A stretch of 64,000 nt of DNA, taken from contig CM057451.1 in the NCBI GenBank assembly GCA_016271365.2, positions 368,177,501 through 368,241,500 on the forward strand, read 5' to 3'. The DNA comes from Neoceratodus forsteri (Eukaryota; Chordata; Ceratodontiformes; Ceratodontidae). Position numbers and translations under genes: made by a program. The notes below the pieces were generated by a model. That model made no database searches and was not told the DNA's origin. It was given only the letters and a program-made list of their open reading frames with translations. Shown here in pieces: positions 52,950 to 63,509 of this stretch. Position 1 is the stretch's first letter. Each line of letters begins with the position of its first letter.

Positions 52950-54300
52950 GCCGTTGTTACCCCCATTCATAAAACTGGTGATGAATCCTCCCCAGTAACT
53001 ATCGAACCATCTTCATTCCATCTCCATTCCCCCATCCAGAGCTTTGGAGAAAGTGGTTGCAACGCAGCTCACAGAATACCTAGCCAAGCATGACATCCTA
53101 TGCCCGGAGCAGCATGGCTTCCACTCAGGCCATAGCACAACCACAGCCCTCCTAAAATTCACCAACTTCCTACACTCCTCCCTAGACTCGGGTAACATTG
53201 CTGGAACTGTGTACATAGACCTTTCCAAGGCCTTTGACACGGTCTGCCATCCGCTACTTCTTGACTCTCTCTACCAACTTGGTTTCTCCTCAGGCCCCCT
53301 AGCATGGTGTGCCAGTTACTTCTCCACCCCGGTCCCAATGTGTTAAAATAAACGGGATCCTGTCTGACACGCTGTCCGTTCGCTCCAGGGTACTCCAAGG
53401 CTCCATCCTCGATCCACTACTCTTCACCCTCTACCTGAACACCTTTCCAATGGCCTGCTCCGGAAAAATCCTACTGTATGCAGATGATGCAGTGCTTTAT
53501 GCCTCGCACCATAAACCTGCCCCCCTCCAGGACTCCCTCCAAAACACCTTCACCCAGGCTGAAATATAGTTCATGGACCATAGACTGGTCATAAACCTAA
53601 AAAAGACAAAATCAGTGACTTTTTTCTCACCACCAAAACAAAGCAATAAATGCACTACTCCTCATCCTTCCCAGCACCCAGCAGCCTCTTGAACAGGTAT
53701 CCACCTACGAATATCTTGGGCTTACCCTCGACTCTGCCCTTACCTTCCAGGACCACATAAACACATTGACGGCCGCTGCAAACACCCGGATTGGGCTCCT
53801 ATACCGGTACAAGGATTACCTCCCTCCTGGTGCCCTTAGGCTTGCTATTACCTCCTCCATACTGTCCCTAGTGGATTATGGGCTCCCTGTTTATGGGACA
53901 GCAGATAACTCCGCTCTCCAGAAAGTTCAAATCTCCCTCAACAAGGCCTGCAGGCTCCTAATGGGTGCCCCTAGGCTCACCCACACCTGCTCCCTCTATT
54001 CTGCTGCCAATTTCCTCAACTTCAGTGAAAGACTCCACTACCAGACCTGTCTCCTGACCAAGAAAATTCTGCTCGGTCTCTCCCCTCCTGGGGTCACCGC
54101 CTCTCTCCACATTGCCCCCCCGCTGTCTCCACCCGCTACGCAGACAAAGCTATCCTGGCGGTTCCCAGGGTAAAAACATCTCTTGTCCAGAGATCCTTCC
54201 GCTACAGGGCCCTTGACTGGTTTAATGCACTCCCAGACCATCACCAGCAAACCCAAAATTGCCCCTTTCAAAGTGGTTCTCCGCAGTCATCTCCTCAATT
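52950..54300 (+). pseudogene. L2 LINE reverse transcriptase
   Basis: Motifs in order: MEKVVATQLTEYL, CPEQHGFHSGHSTTTALL, VYIDLSKAFDTVCH (Asp), VLQGSILDPLLFTLYLN and LLYADDAVLYAS (catalytic pair intact). Then YKDYLPPGALRLAITSS, LVDYGLPVYG and a C-terminal helix ending KVVLRSHLLNSH. There are frameshifts near 53340, 53570 and 54175. This is the best-preserved LINE RT in the window. Confidence 0.9.
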
Positions 54301-54465
54301 CCCACTCCTGTAACTGCAGCTAGCTGCTCTCTCATGCTCTCTAGGGCTCTAACCCCTGACAAGGTCCATTTTGGACTGCTGTTACCTACAACAATGACTA
54401 ATCCATCGCTGGCTCATGAATAAGATGAATTAAACTGTAACGCAAGCTCTCTCATGGCAACAATG

Positions 54466-54660
54466 ATCTTACTTCGAGAGGGCTCTTGCAGTAGGTAATT
54501 ATATATAGGACTGACGCTGGCCGGCGGCAGGACCCCACAGAAAAATTTCTGGCTAGCAGTCCCTGGTGGGGACTGCTCCCATGTCGGGACCAGCGTCACA
54601 CGACGTCGGTATAAAGGGGCGGTCCCGGACACCCACCTTCCAGTTCTTTCCCGCCACAGG
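54466..54660. repeat. DIRS-A terminal inverted repeat, left
   Basis: From ATCTTACTTCGAGAGGGC through CCCTGGTGGGGACTGCTCCC and GGTATAAAGGGGCGGTCCC to TTCCAGTTCTTTCCCGCC. It is the reverse complement of 60519-60706 with scattered differences. In minus-strand terms this is the 3' repeat. Confidence 0.92.
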
Positions 54661-54747
54661 CCCGGAAGGCCCGGACGAGAGAGAAGCAGATATTTCCCTC
54701 AATGGAAAAGGAGCTGAAAAAGCCTAGGGGGATGGAGGGCAGGAAGG

Positions 54748-54838
54748 TATTACCTACTGCAAGAGCCGCTCTCGAAGATCCACTGTTACGGTAAGTTCTT
54801 ACGTAACTGTACTATCTTACTCGAGAGGGCTCTTGCAG
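54748..54838. repeat. DIRS-A internal complementary region
   Basis: The first half (ATTACCTACTGCAAGAGCC through GTAACTGTA) copies the outer end of the right repeat. The second half (CTATCTTACTCGAGAGGGCT onward) copies the outer start of the left repeat. They join at about 54811. In DIRS elements this region templates completion of the circular DNA. Confidence 0.88.
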
Positions 54839-54938
54839 AAATAATGCATATAGGACAGAATCCCAAGCAGTCTGGAACAAATGAAAAGGCACCGGGAGGA
54901 GGAACTACTCCAAAAAGTAGCAAATAATCTAGCAGGTC

Positions 54939-56184
54939 TCAAGAAAGGAGGCCTTGCAAGACAGCTAACCCGAAGCCTGCTCTACGGCGAGAGGCAATGT
55001 CCAAACTGTAATGCTTAGTAAAGGTATGGACTGAAGTCCAAGTGACGGCAGCACAAATGTCTGCCACAGACACGTTCTTGAAACAAGCCCCAGAGGCGGC
55101 AACTCCACGAGTGGAGTGACCTCTGACTTGACCCGGGAGGGTCTTGTTGTACTTGTCATAACAGAAAGTTAATGCAATGGGCCAACCATTTTGATAGGCA
55201 TTGCTTAGAAACAGCGTTGCCTTCTCTTTTGTGAGCAAAGGAGACGAACAACTGATCAGTCTTTCTGAGATCCTTTGTCCTATCGGTGTAGTATCTCAGT
55301 ATCCTGTGAACATCCATGGTATGGAGCTGGTATTCTCCTTGATTGGAGTACTAAGTGAAAAAAGCAGGTAGTTCAATAGACTGATTCAAGGTAGATTCCG
55401 CTACCACCTTCGGAAGAAACTTAGGATTCGTGCGAAGAGCTACTCGTTCTTTATGAAAAATCAAATAAGGGATTTTGCACATAAGGGCCTGGAGCTCGGA
55501 AATTCTGCGAGCGGAAGTAATGGCCACCAAGAAGAGCGTCTTCCACGATAAAAACTTCAAATCTGCGGAAGCCGCAGGCTCAAAGGGGGGAAGGGTAAGT
55601 TTGTCGAGGACAAAGTTTAAGTCCCAAGGCAGAGCTGGGGTCCGGACAGGGGACCTGAGATGAAGGACCCCTCTAAGGAAAGTTTTGGAGACTTCCAGCT
55701 GGGCAAATGCCTTGTCAGTGAAAGGGACATGATAGGCTGAAATAGCCGCCATATGGACTTTCAAAGAGGAGTGACTGAGACCCAGGTCGAAAAGATGACG
55801 CATGTACTCAAGCAGAATGGTCACCGGACAGGAATAGGGCTCCATGTTCCTGGATGCAGCCCAGATAGTAAATCTTTTCCATTTCATGGCATAGGTGGAC
55901 CTAGTGGAGGGTTTCCTAGCCTCCACCAGAATCTCGACCACCTTAGGAGAGATGCCAAAACGAGATTGAGCTAGGTCTGTAGGAGCCATGCATGAAGATG
56001 AAGGGACTTGAGTCCCGGATGGACCAGGGTCCCCTGATCCTGGGTCAGCAATCCTGGAGATAAAGGAAGAGGAAGAGGAGGAACCTCTGAGTATTGTTGT
56101 AGAAGAGAGAACCAGATTTGCCTGGGCCAAAAAAGGAGCGATCAGAATCATTCTTGCTCCTTCCAAAGCAAGCTTCTGCAGCAC
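54939..56184 (-). pseudogene. DIRS-A tyrosine recombinase
   Basis: Minus strand. N-terminal SAM-like part: ARKPSTRSTYAMKWKRFTIW, ILLEYMRHLFDLGLSHSSLK. Catalytic part: ATSARRISELQAL (first Arg, about 55480), GHSTRGVAASGA (His-x2-Arg, about 55105) and FTKHYSLDIA (Tyr, about 55005). All catalytic residues are kept. The frame stops at 55351 (PAFFT) and resumes by 55238, so the enzyme is interrupted. It integrates the circular DNA by site-specific-like recombination instead of an integrase. Before it, the frame partly overlaps a methyltransferase-like segment (ILIAPFWPRQIW). Confidence 0.9.
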
Positions 56185-56256
56185 ACGAGGTACCAGAGGA
56201 ATTGGGGGAAAAGCATAGACGAATCTGTCCTTCCAGCTTAGAGATAGAGCATCGCT

Positions 56257-57808
56257 TCAGAAAGTGTCTCGCTCTGGAGCGAGCGAGCAAAAGATTGGAA
56301 GCTTTGCGTTTTGGGAGGAGGCGAACAGGTCTATCTGAGGAGTCCCCCAAATGTGGAAGATGCTTTTTAGAACTTTTTCGTCCAATTCCCACTTGTGTGG
56401 TAGAGCCGACGAGCGACTTAGTCTGTCTTCCAGGACATTGCCGACTCCCGGAACGTAGATCGCCGTGAGGTGAAGGTTGTGAAGCATTGCCCAATCCCAG
56501 ACCCTCATCGCTTCCCTGCACAGCGGGTAGGACCGTGTTCCTCCCTGCTTGTTGATGTACCACACCACGCACATGTTGTCCGTTTGGACAGCTAGGTGAC
56601 CGGGAAGGATGTATTGGTGAAGGGCTTGGAGAGCATACAGCACTGCTCGAAGCTCGAGCACGTTGATGTGGAGAACGATCTCCAACTTTGACCATAGGCC
56701 CTGGGTTTGGTGAGGACCTAAATGGGCTCCCCAACCTTCGCCTGAAGCGTCCGTAGTCAGAGTCTGAAGGGGGGAGGATGAAAAAAGGGGACCCCGGAAC
56801 AGGTTCTCTCGAACCATCCACCATTGTAAGTCTCTTACCATCGGCGAGGAGATCAGGACCAGATGATCTAGGTCGTCTACTCGTTGCTCCCACTGAGATC
56901 GGAGAGTTCACTGAGAGATCCTCATGTGGAGGCGTGCTCGTCGGAACCGTCGGGATGGCCGCCGCCATAAGCCCCAGTAGACGGAGCACTGACCTCGCCG
57001 AGACCCTCCTGTGTTCCGATAGAAGGGAAATCTGGGACTGGAGGGAGGCCCCCCCTGTCCGGAGGCAGAAAGGCCTTGCACATTGTTGTGTCGAGGATTG
57101 CCCCGATGAACTGGAGCCTCTGTAAAAGATCCAGGTGAGACTTGGAATGGTTGATGGTAATACCCAGGCCAGTGAAAACCTGCTGGGTGAGGGAGAGAAA
57201 ATGCAGGAGTTCCTCCCTGGACGGGGCCGCCAGGAGCCAGTCGTCCAGGTAGGGAAAAACCTGAGCTCCCAAGGAATGTAGGTGGGCCGCCACCACCGCC
57301 AGGCATTTGGTAAAGACTTGGGGGGCCGAGGAAAGACCAAATGGGAGCGCCCGAATTGGTAGTGGACCCCCTGGAATGCAAACCTGAGGTACTTTCGGTG
57401 CGAAGGGTGAATGGGGATGTGCAGGTACGCATCCTGCATATCCAGTGCACAAAGCCATTGGCCCAGCCAAAGCAGGGGCAAGAGGGTTTGAAGGGAGAGC
57501 ATCCTGAACCTCTTGTATTCCACATATAGGTTCAGGGAGCTGAGATCGAGAATAGGTCTGAGATCTCCCGTCTTCTTTGGTACAAGGAAGAAGTGGGAAT
57601 AGTAACCCGTCCCGTAGAGGTGAGGGGGACGGGCTCTATAGCCTGTTTCGCAAGGAGCGCAGAGATTTCTTCCCTGACCAAAGGAAGATGGTCCCTTGAG
57701 TAAGCGGAGTTCAGAGGGGGGTGACGTGGAGGTTTCTGTAGAAACTCTATGGAGTGCCCCTCTGCTATGATCTGAAGCACCCATGAATCCGATGTTATCC
57801 TCTCCCAA
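56257..57808 (-). pseudogene. DIRS-A reverse transcriptase and RNase H
   Basis: RT: SHFFLVPKKTGDLRPILDLS, ALDMQDAYLHIPIHP (Asp), LPFGLSSAPQVFTKCL and VFPYLDDWLLAAPS (catalytic pair) in two frames (57808-57530 and 57470-56922). RNase H in a third frame from 56841: LTTDASGEGWGAHLG, INVLELRAVLYAL, VQTDNMCVVWYINKQGG and LEDRLSR, with Asp, Glu and Asp kept. The end continues ELDEKVLKSIFHIWG and IDLFASSQNAK. Frameshifts near 57490 and 56880. Confidence 0.92.
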
Positions 57809-57883
57809 CCCAGAAGGTGGAGGGAGAACCTCCCTCCTACCGGTTCCTCCGGGGCGTCCGGAGGCGGTGGGAGAGGGAAGGAG

Positions 57884-60410
57884 TCAGGTGGTGTGAGGCA
57901 GCACCGCAGCTGGGGCACCTGTTGCTTTTTTGGGCGGCGGGGGCCTGGCAGCTGTGGGGGCCCGACGTTTAGTGGCCCGCCTTCCCTGAGGTTTCGCTTG
58001 AGGCCGACTGCGTCTGCGAAAGGGACGGCACTGTGGGGGATGGGGATGGTACATTGAATCAACAGATTTAAGGGCTGTCCCCTTCTCCTGCAAATTGGTG
58101 ATGATGTCCTTGACATCACCACCGAAAAGCACAGAACCCCTGAAAGGTGCTTCTTGGATCGCTGACTGCACCTCCGGGACCAGACCTGACACACGAAGCC
58201 ATGCATGACGCCGAAGACTCACGGCAAACGCAGAGCTCCGTCCTGCGGTGTCCACTGCGTCGTAGGTCGTCCTCAAAATATGACGACTAGCCGAATGAGC
58301 AGAACGGACCAGGTCGGCTAACTCCTGCTTGACTTGGGAGTCAGGCAAAGAGTCAATCTTAGATTCCGCATGGGTAAGGACGGCCTTCTGGTAATCCCCC
58401 ATATGTGCTACATAGTTCAGGGCCCTAATTCCCAGTGTGGAAGAAGCGTAGATCTTCCTTCCATACTGATCCAGAAGGCGAGATTCCTTTTCCGGGGGTG
58501 ACGAGCTCAAGTGTTTCGGGTGTGCTGACCAGCCATGAGCGGCGCTAATCACAACCGAGTCTGCATGGGGGTGAGAGTCTAAAAAGTCTACACCCTCCGG
58601 AGCCTGGTATAGCCTGTTTGTCTTCCTGGGAAGTGGGGCTAAAGCCGACGGTTGCTTCCAAATAGTGGAAACAAGGTGGGCATGAGGCTCGATCCAGGGT
58701 GGCACTAGGGTAGGAACCGTAAGGGGCAAGTCCAGATGTTCAGCGAGTTTAACCCGTTGAGGATCTGGCTCTAAATAATGCCACTGATGGACTTCCTGGA
58801 TCTTCCTGAGCAACTCTGTGAAGGAAGGATCCTCCGGAGGAGACTTCGGAGGAGTCCTTGGCCGGAGCTTGGACGGAAGCGCGCTTGTCGTCTTTCTTGG
58901 AACAACCATCGGAAGCCTCCGAGGAGTCCGAGAAAGGGGGGATCTGAAGCAGAGTAAGACTCCCTAACTCGTCTAGGGGAGAGCGGGTTCTTGGGGGATC
59001 CCAGAGCAGTGGTCCTGCCCCTCTCTGGATCGGGGTAAAGACGAGAATCCGGAGGAGGAGGAGAGAGTGTGCCGTCCTGGGCGTCACGGGAGCCGGGGTG
59101 CACGTCTCCGAGATGGCTCGACTTCTGGTGAGCTGAGCCTTGGCCTCAGCCCACCAGGAGGCAAAGTCTCCTGAAGATCCACCAGCGGCCTGGGGCGGTG
59201 GAGTAGGAGAGGAGGAGGGGGGATAGTTATGCGGAGGAGGAAATCCGTGGGGGTATCTGTAACCCGGCTCTTGGGTATACGGAGCCGGGTACTGTGGCGT
59301 CGAAGGAGTTGGCGACCGGGCACTGCGGCACAGGATACTGCAGGACCTGGGAAACCCGGCGTCGGATAGGAAGGCGGATACCCAGGCACTGGAGGAGCTG
59401 CCGGAGCAGACGGCCCAGCTGGGTACTCCACGGGTGGATCAAGCCGGGATAGGCCCGTGGGGTGGAGGGACTGATGGAAGAGGAATGTCCCACGCCGGCG
59501 TCGGAGGGGCCGGTGTCTGGACCGGCGTTTCAGGAAGAGGATCGGACGGTAGCCCAGGGTCCCGAGCCTCGTCCGGGGACGGAAGGGAAAAATCCCTGGG
59601 GTCGGGCAGGGGGGACTGCGGCTCCCCTGATGGCAGCGAAGCTGCAGGGAGCCTGGTACAACAGGCGCGGCAGGGTCTGCCATAGGCTCTGAGGCCCGGC
59701 CTTGCGTCCCGAGGAGCGGCGGTGTGGCTTAGGGGCGAATCCGGGCGGATGCCAGAGGGAGCGTCCGACCTGAGGGTCCCTCGTCGGGAGGCAGGCTGAG
59801 GATGAGAGGCCCGGTCCAAGGAGGACTGCCGTGCGCCGCGAAGGGTCGGCGTCTTAAGCAGCCTTCTCCCGCGTCCGTCGGAAGAGCCGATGTCCAGCAA
59901 GGAAGGTGCCCGCGACCAGTAGGCCGCAGAGGCCTGGCAGTACTGGGGCTGGAGTCTACTTTGCCGGAGACACCGCGGAGCTCGACGCCTGAACCCGGCG
60001 GGCAGGCGTCACCTCCTCCAAGCGTTGGAGGCTGCCGTCGGGCGATCCCCAGAGGGGATGTTACCTTGCCCGCGACTCCGGCCGGAGTCGTGGAGGAGGA
60101 GACCTTCTCCCAGTGCCTTTCCTTGTCCCGCTTTTTGTGCCCTTCAGGGGAGGTCGACGCCTGCCGAAGTTTCTTCAACTGCTTCTCCATCGCGGACATC
60201 TTCTTTTTGAGGAGATGGGCTTCGAGGGACTGCTGGCGTCCGTCTGTGGGTGGCCGCGTGCAAATCGAAGGCAGTGCGGAGACTTGTCGCACCCAAGGTG
60301 GTCGGGGCTCAAGCAGAAAAGGCAGAGGAGTGACCGCCTTTGTGAGGCAGTTACGCCGCACGAGTCGCACTTTATTCTTTGAAGGGGACGGCGTTATACC
60401 AACGCTCACC
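57884..60410 (-). pseudogene. DIRS-A gag
   Basis: Minus strand. A start region near 60409 is followed, in another frame, by LLCLFCLSPDHLGCDKSPHC (about 60300), then a Lys-rich helix (LKKKMSAMEKQLKKLRQAS). A long Pro/Ser-rich low-complexity middle (60100-59000) has many stops. The conserved C-terminal domain is one open frame (58909-57884), with FTELLRKIQEVHQWHYLEPD, SRLLDQYGRKIYASSTLGIR and GSVLFGGDVKDIITNLQEKG, ending in a basic Arg/Pro tail. The tail overlaps the next ORF region. GC content is high over 57.9-60.3 kb compared with neighbours. Confidence 0.85.
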
Positions 60411-60518
60411 TGGACGAAAGAAGTATAAAATACAATACTGAAAACTTTTTCGGAAAAAACGACGAAGTAACAGGACTGAGCGATATGAACTTAACCGCGA
60501 GGCACTGCACGAGCTGAT

Positions 60519-60706
60519 GGCGGGAAAGAACTGGGAAGCGGGCATCCGGGACTGCCCCTTTATACTGACATCGTGTGACGCCGGTCACCTGACGTGGGGG
60601 CGGTCCCCACCAGGGACTGCTAGCTAGAAATTTTTCCGTTGGAATTACCTACTGCAAGAGCCTCTCTCGAAGATCTACTGTTACGGTAAGTTCTTATGTA
60701 ACTGTA
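60519..60706. repeat. DIRS-A terminal inverted repeat, right
   Basis: Begins GGCGGGAAAGAACTGGGA and ends TTACGGTAAGTTCTTATGTA plus ACTGTA. It pairs with 54466-54660. It carries the inverted TATA element (GCCCCTTTATACTGAC), placing the promoter at the 5' end of the minus-strand element. Confidence 0.9.
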
Positions 60707-60910
60707 CTTTTCTTGTTCATGTGCTTATGTAACTATCTGTACCCAAATTTATATGTAATATAATCTGTAAACAATGTCTGTAATCCATACATGACAGCTA
60801 ATCCTTTGTAACTGTACCTTCTTTGTTTTTTTCTGTCCTCCATGTGACGAGGTACCTTTGTAAATGAGCCCTTGGCTCAAAGGTTGTTAAACTGAAACTT
60901 CAAATAAATA

Positions 60911-61640
60911 AAGAGGGTGTATGCCTTCTCCACTTTGGGGCTGAGGATTGCCAACTACCTCTTTCACGTGGTTAAATACCAGAATACCATCTGAAAGAAG
61001 GGCAAGGCTGCTGCCCAGGCCCTCCCAGATTGTTCCCAGAAACAGGAGGTTTTCAAATGTTTGCAGAGTGCGGAGGACATCAGCAAGCATCTCTGTAGGG
61101 CCCTTTATGATATTTCAGATACTGGTGCCAGGGCTTCTGCCACAGGCATTAGCCTTCTTAGGCACTCCTGGCTGAGAGTCTCAGGCTTTCCAGCCGATGT
61201 CTAGCAAAAGGTGTTTAATGCCCCTTTCAGTGGCTCCAGACTGTTTGGACCAGATGTTCAGGACATTATCAATGAACTGCAGGCATCTGGCAGGGCTATT
61301 AAGTCTGTCCACTTGCTGTCATCATATGCAGCCTTAGAGAACACAGCACCCTCCCTTTCTCAGTATGTCCCACAAATCCGGAGCAGCCTTCTGCCCCCAG
61401 GGCAAGAGAAAGGCCTCTTCTGCCTTGCCTACCCCTCTCCTCCTCCTCTGGTGCCGCAGAAAAGTGCCCTAGGAGTGACGGATCAGCTCCAGCAGCTGGA
61501 TCCTCCTCCACATGACTCCTTGCTGGACCTCCCTCTTCCAGTCCCTGACCAAGAGGTGGTGGTCGGAGGTCGGTTCTCCCTCCATCTCAGTCATTGGAGA
61601 ACCATCACTTCAGATACTTGGATTCTTCAGATTATAGAGA
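60911..61640 (+). pseudogene. DIRS-B gag, C-terminal part
   Basis: Resumes after the L2 with KRVYAFSTLGLRIANYLF, DISDTGARASATGISLLRHS, WLRVSGFPADV and FSGSRLFGPDVQDIINELQA. The last aligns with the GSVLFGGDVKDIITNLQ segment of DIRS-A. It is interrupted by stops at 61003 and 61202. The tail leads to FSLHLSHWRTITSDTWILQI, the entry to RT. Confidence 0.82.
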
Positions 61641-62870
61641 GGGGTCACACTCTGGAACTTACAGAGCTGTCCCCAAAGACTCCTCCAGTACCTTTCACCT
61701 ATACACTGGGCCACCTGTCTGTCCTGTGGGAGGAGGTACAGTCCCTCCTGAGCAAAAAGGCCATCAGGCCAGTGCCCAGACGCCAAAGGAACAGGATTTT
61801 ATTCCATGTTCTTCTTGGTCCCCAAACGAACCGGAGATCTGAGGCCCATTCTAGATGTCAAGGACCTTAATCTATATGTCCAGCACAAAAAATTCTTCAT
61901 GGTCACCCTGCCAGGCCTGATGCCCCTACTCAAGCAAGGCGACTGGCTGTACTCTTTAGGCATGCAGGATGCTTACCTGCATAGCTCAGTGTTTACACCA
62001 CACAGAAGATTCCTCCAGTTTCTTTTTCAGGGCAACCATTACCAATTCAAAGTGTTGCCCTTTGGCTTATCCTCTGCGCTGTGGGTATTTATTTTTATTT
62101 AGTTTTTGTTGACTGGGAAAGAGCACTAGACAGATTCTGCCTATTTTCACGCATGACCCAGGGGAGGGGGATACAGATGAATGCAATGCCAACTGACTTT
62201 GAATGAGATTAAGCTGTTGGTGGTATTTTTATTTAATGGGGGAAATTTGGCCAGTGCACCGGGGAAATTCCCCTTCTTTTTTCAAGAAGTGCCGTGGGAT
62301 CTTAAACATCCACCTGAACTACTACCAGAATAGGCAAATGGGACCTCAGTTTAACGTCTCGATTTAACGAATTAGAAAGTGCTTAGCAGGAGTAGCTGCA
62401 GCTTTCAGAAGGGAGGGAATGTATGTTTTCCCCTGTCCGAACGACTGGCTCCTAAAGGCCCCGTCCGGAGAGCAGCTTCTTCAGACTCTGGAAAGAACCC
62501 TTCATCTGTTTCTCTCCCTGGGCATCACTGTCAACCTGCCGAAAGTCCGTCCTGATCCTGTCCCAGAGGCTGCAATATATAGGGGCGGTTCTGGAGTCAG
62601 CGCGGGGCAAAGCTTTCCTGCCTCAAAACAGGGAGGAGTGCCTCATTACCCAGGCTCAGGAGATCACCCAGAGCCATTATATCCCTGCGAGGATATACCT
62701 GAGGCTATTGGGTCTGATGGCCATGGCCATTCCAACAGTTCCCTTGGCCAAGCTACACATGCACGTCCTCCAGTGGACACTCAGGGTGCAATGGGACCAA
62801 TGCACGGATGAGTTAGATCAGTAAGTGCTGGTCTTTTCCCCAGTCTGCGAGGTGCTCCAGTGGTATATGG
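61641..62870 (+). pseudogene. DIRS-B reverse transcriptase, split by a small repeat
   Basis: First part: MFFLVPKRTGDLRPILDVKD, YSLGMQDAYLHSSV (normally LDMQDAYLH, so the catalytic Asp is Gly), and VLPFGLSSALWVF to 62087. Second part, from 62380: KCLAGVAAAFRREGMYVFPC, PNDWLLKAPSGEQLL, where YLDD has become CPND. Both catalytic sites are lost. The protein junction across 62088-62379 is exact. Confidence 0.85.
62088..62379 (-). mobile_element. small LINE-tail-like repeat in DIRS-B
   Basis: Starts with a TTTATTTTTATTTAG tract, then GACTGGGAAAGAGCAC. The right part contains GGCCAGTGCACCGGGGAAAT, AAGTGCCGTGGGATCTT and ACCTCAGTTTAACGTCTCGA, a segment I recognise as a dispersed repeat in many vertebrates but cannot name. 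DIRS-B RT is continuous on either side. Confidence 0.65.
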
Positions 62871-63509
62871 ACCCACAGAACCTCTCAAAATGGGTTCCAT
62901 TCCAGATTTCTTCCCCTCAGCAGATCCTCACCATGGATGCCTCGGGTTTGGGCGCGCATCTGGGTCCCTTTCAAACTCTAGAGTCTTGATCCCAGATGGA
63001 AATCTCCCTGCAGATCAACATCCTGGAAATGCGGGCAGTCCTGTATGCCATGCAGGCCTTTCAGAACCATCTCCTCCCCTTCCAGCTCTCAATTCAGTCG
63101 GACGGTCTCTGCGTTGTCTACTATATCAACAAGCAAGGGAGGACGCACTCGGACCTCCTGTGCAGGGAGGCCACGAGAGTGCGGTACTGGGCAAGAGACC
63201 ACAGTCTGATCCTCTTGGCAGTCCACATCCTTGGTGTGCTAACCACCCTGGCCTACAGTCTCAGCAGGACACAGTCCAGCGTGCACGAATGGGAATTCTG
63301 TCATCCATTGTAGAAGATCTGTTCGCCAGATGGGGTTGTTCAGAGTTGGACTTTGTGCGTCCCCACTCAGCACAAAACTGCTCAGTTTTTGCTCGCTAGA
63401 TCCAGGGCCTGGAGTTTTCTGGTGAGACGTGTTGTTCCTCTCCTGGAGCAGAAGGTTCCTTTACCTCTTCCCTCCATTTCCTCTGATTCAGAGGGTGCTA
63501 ATCAAACTT
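62871..63509 (+). pseudogene. DIRS-B RNase H and following region
   Basis: Reads LTMDASGLGAHLGPF, INILEMRAVLYAMQAF, IQSDGLCVVYYINKQGRTHS and LTTLAYSLSRTQSSVHEWEF. The three acidic landmarks are Asp, Glu and Asp as in DIRS-A. The downstream part shows AQFLLARSRAWSFLVRR in a second frame. Similarity ends near 63509, where an L1 5' region begins, so the methyltransferase and recombinase of DIRS-B must lie beyond the window. Confidence 0.85.

Larger units (their letters stand above)
54466..60706 (-). mobile_element. DIRS-A: DIRS-type retrotransposon with split inverted repeats
   Basis: A 6.24 kb minus-strand element with gag, RT-RNase H, methyltransferase-like and tyrosine recombinase regions. 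Inverted terminal repeats lie at 54466-54660 and 60519-60706. An internal complementary region at 54748-54838 carries copies of both outer ends joined, as expected from DIRS circular intermediates. No target duplication is expected or seen. It is inserted in the 3' UTR of an L2. Confidence 0.92.
52946..60910 (+). mobile_element. L2-type LINE inserted in DIRS-B (hosts DIRS-A)
   Basis: The 5'-truncated LINE starts in the RT fingers near 52946, runs to about 54465, and is interrupted by DIRS-A. It ends with its 3' UTR at 60707-60910 (TTTGTAAATGAGCCCTTGG, CTTCAAATAAATAAAG). The tail is A-rich and repeat-like, as in L2. Clean rejoining of DIRS-B gag on either side supports the edges. Confidence 0.85.
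44222..63509 (+). mobile_element. DIRS-B: DIRS-type tyrosine-recombinase retrotransposon, opened by nested insertions
   Basis: Pieces of one + strand DIRS element are collinear: 5' terminal repeat and gag Cys motif (44222-45311), gag (52430-52945), gag end and RT (60911-62087), and RT to post-RNase H (62380-63509). Insertions are an L1 (45326-52415), an L2 holding DIRS-A (52946-60910) and a small repeat (62088-62379). At each junction the protein alignment to DIRS-A continues directly. The recombinase would lie beyond 63509, past another L1. The 5' repeat has a TATAAAGG box followed by GTTTTTTCCTGCC, like DIRS-A's TATAAAGGGGC and GTTCTTTCCCGCC. Confidence 0.85.

Noticed and set aside
56045..57808. 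587-codon minus-strand open frame taken as one protein
   Set aside because: Only its first 90 or so residues are in the RT frame; after about 57530 the true RT and RNase H lie in other frames, so the rest is shadow translation.
59729..60428. Overlapping long frames on both strands in the GC-rich DIRS-A gag region
   Set aside because: High GC content removes stops by chance; only the minus-strand pieces with the Cys/His cluster and Lys-rich helix fit a gag.
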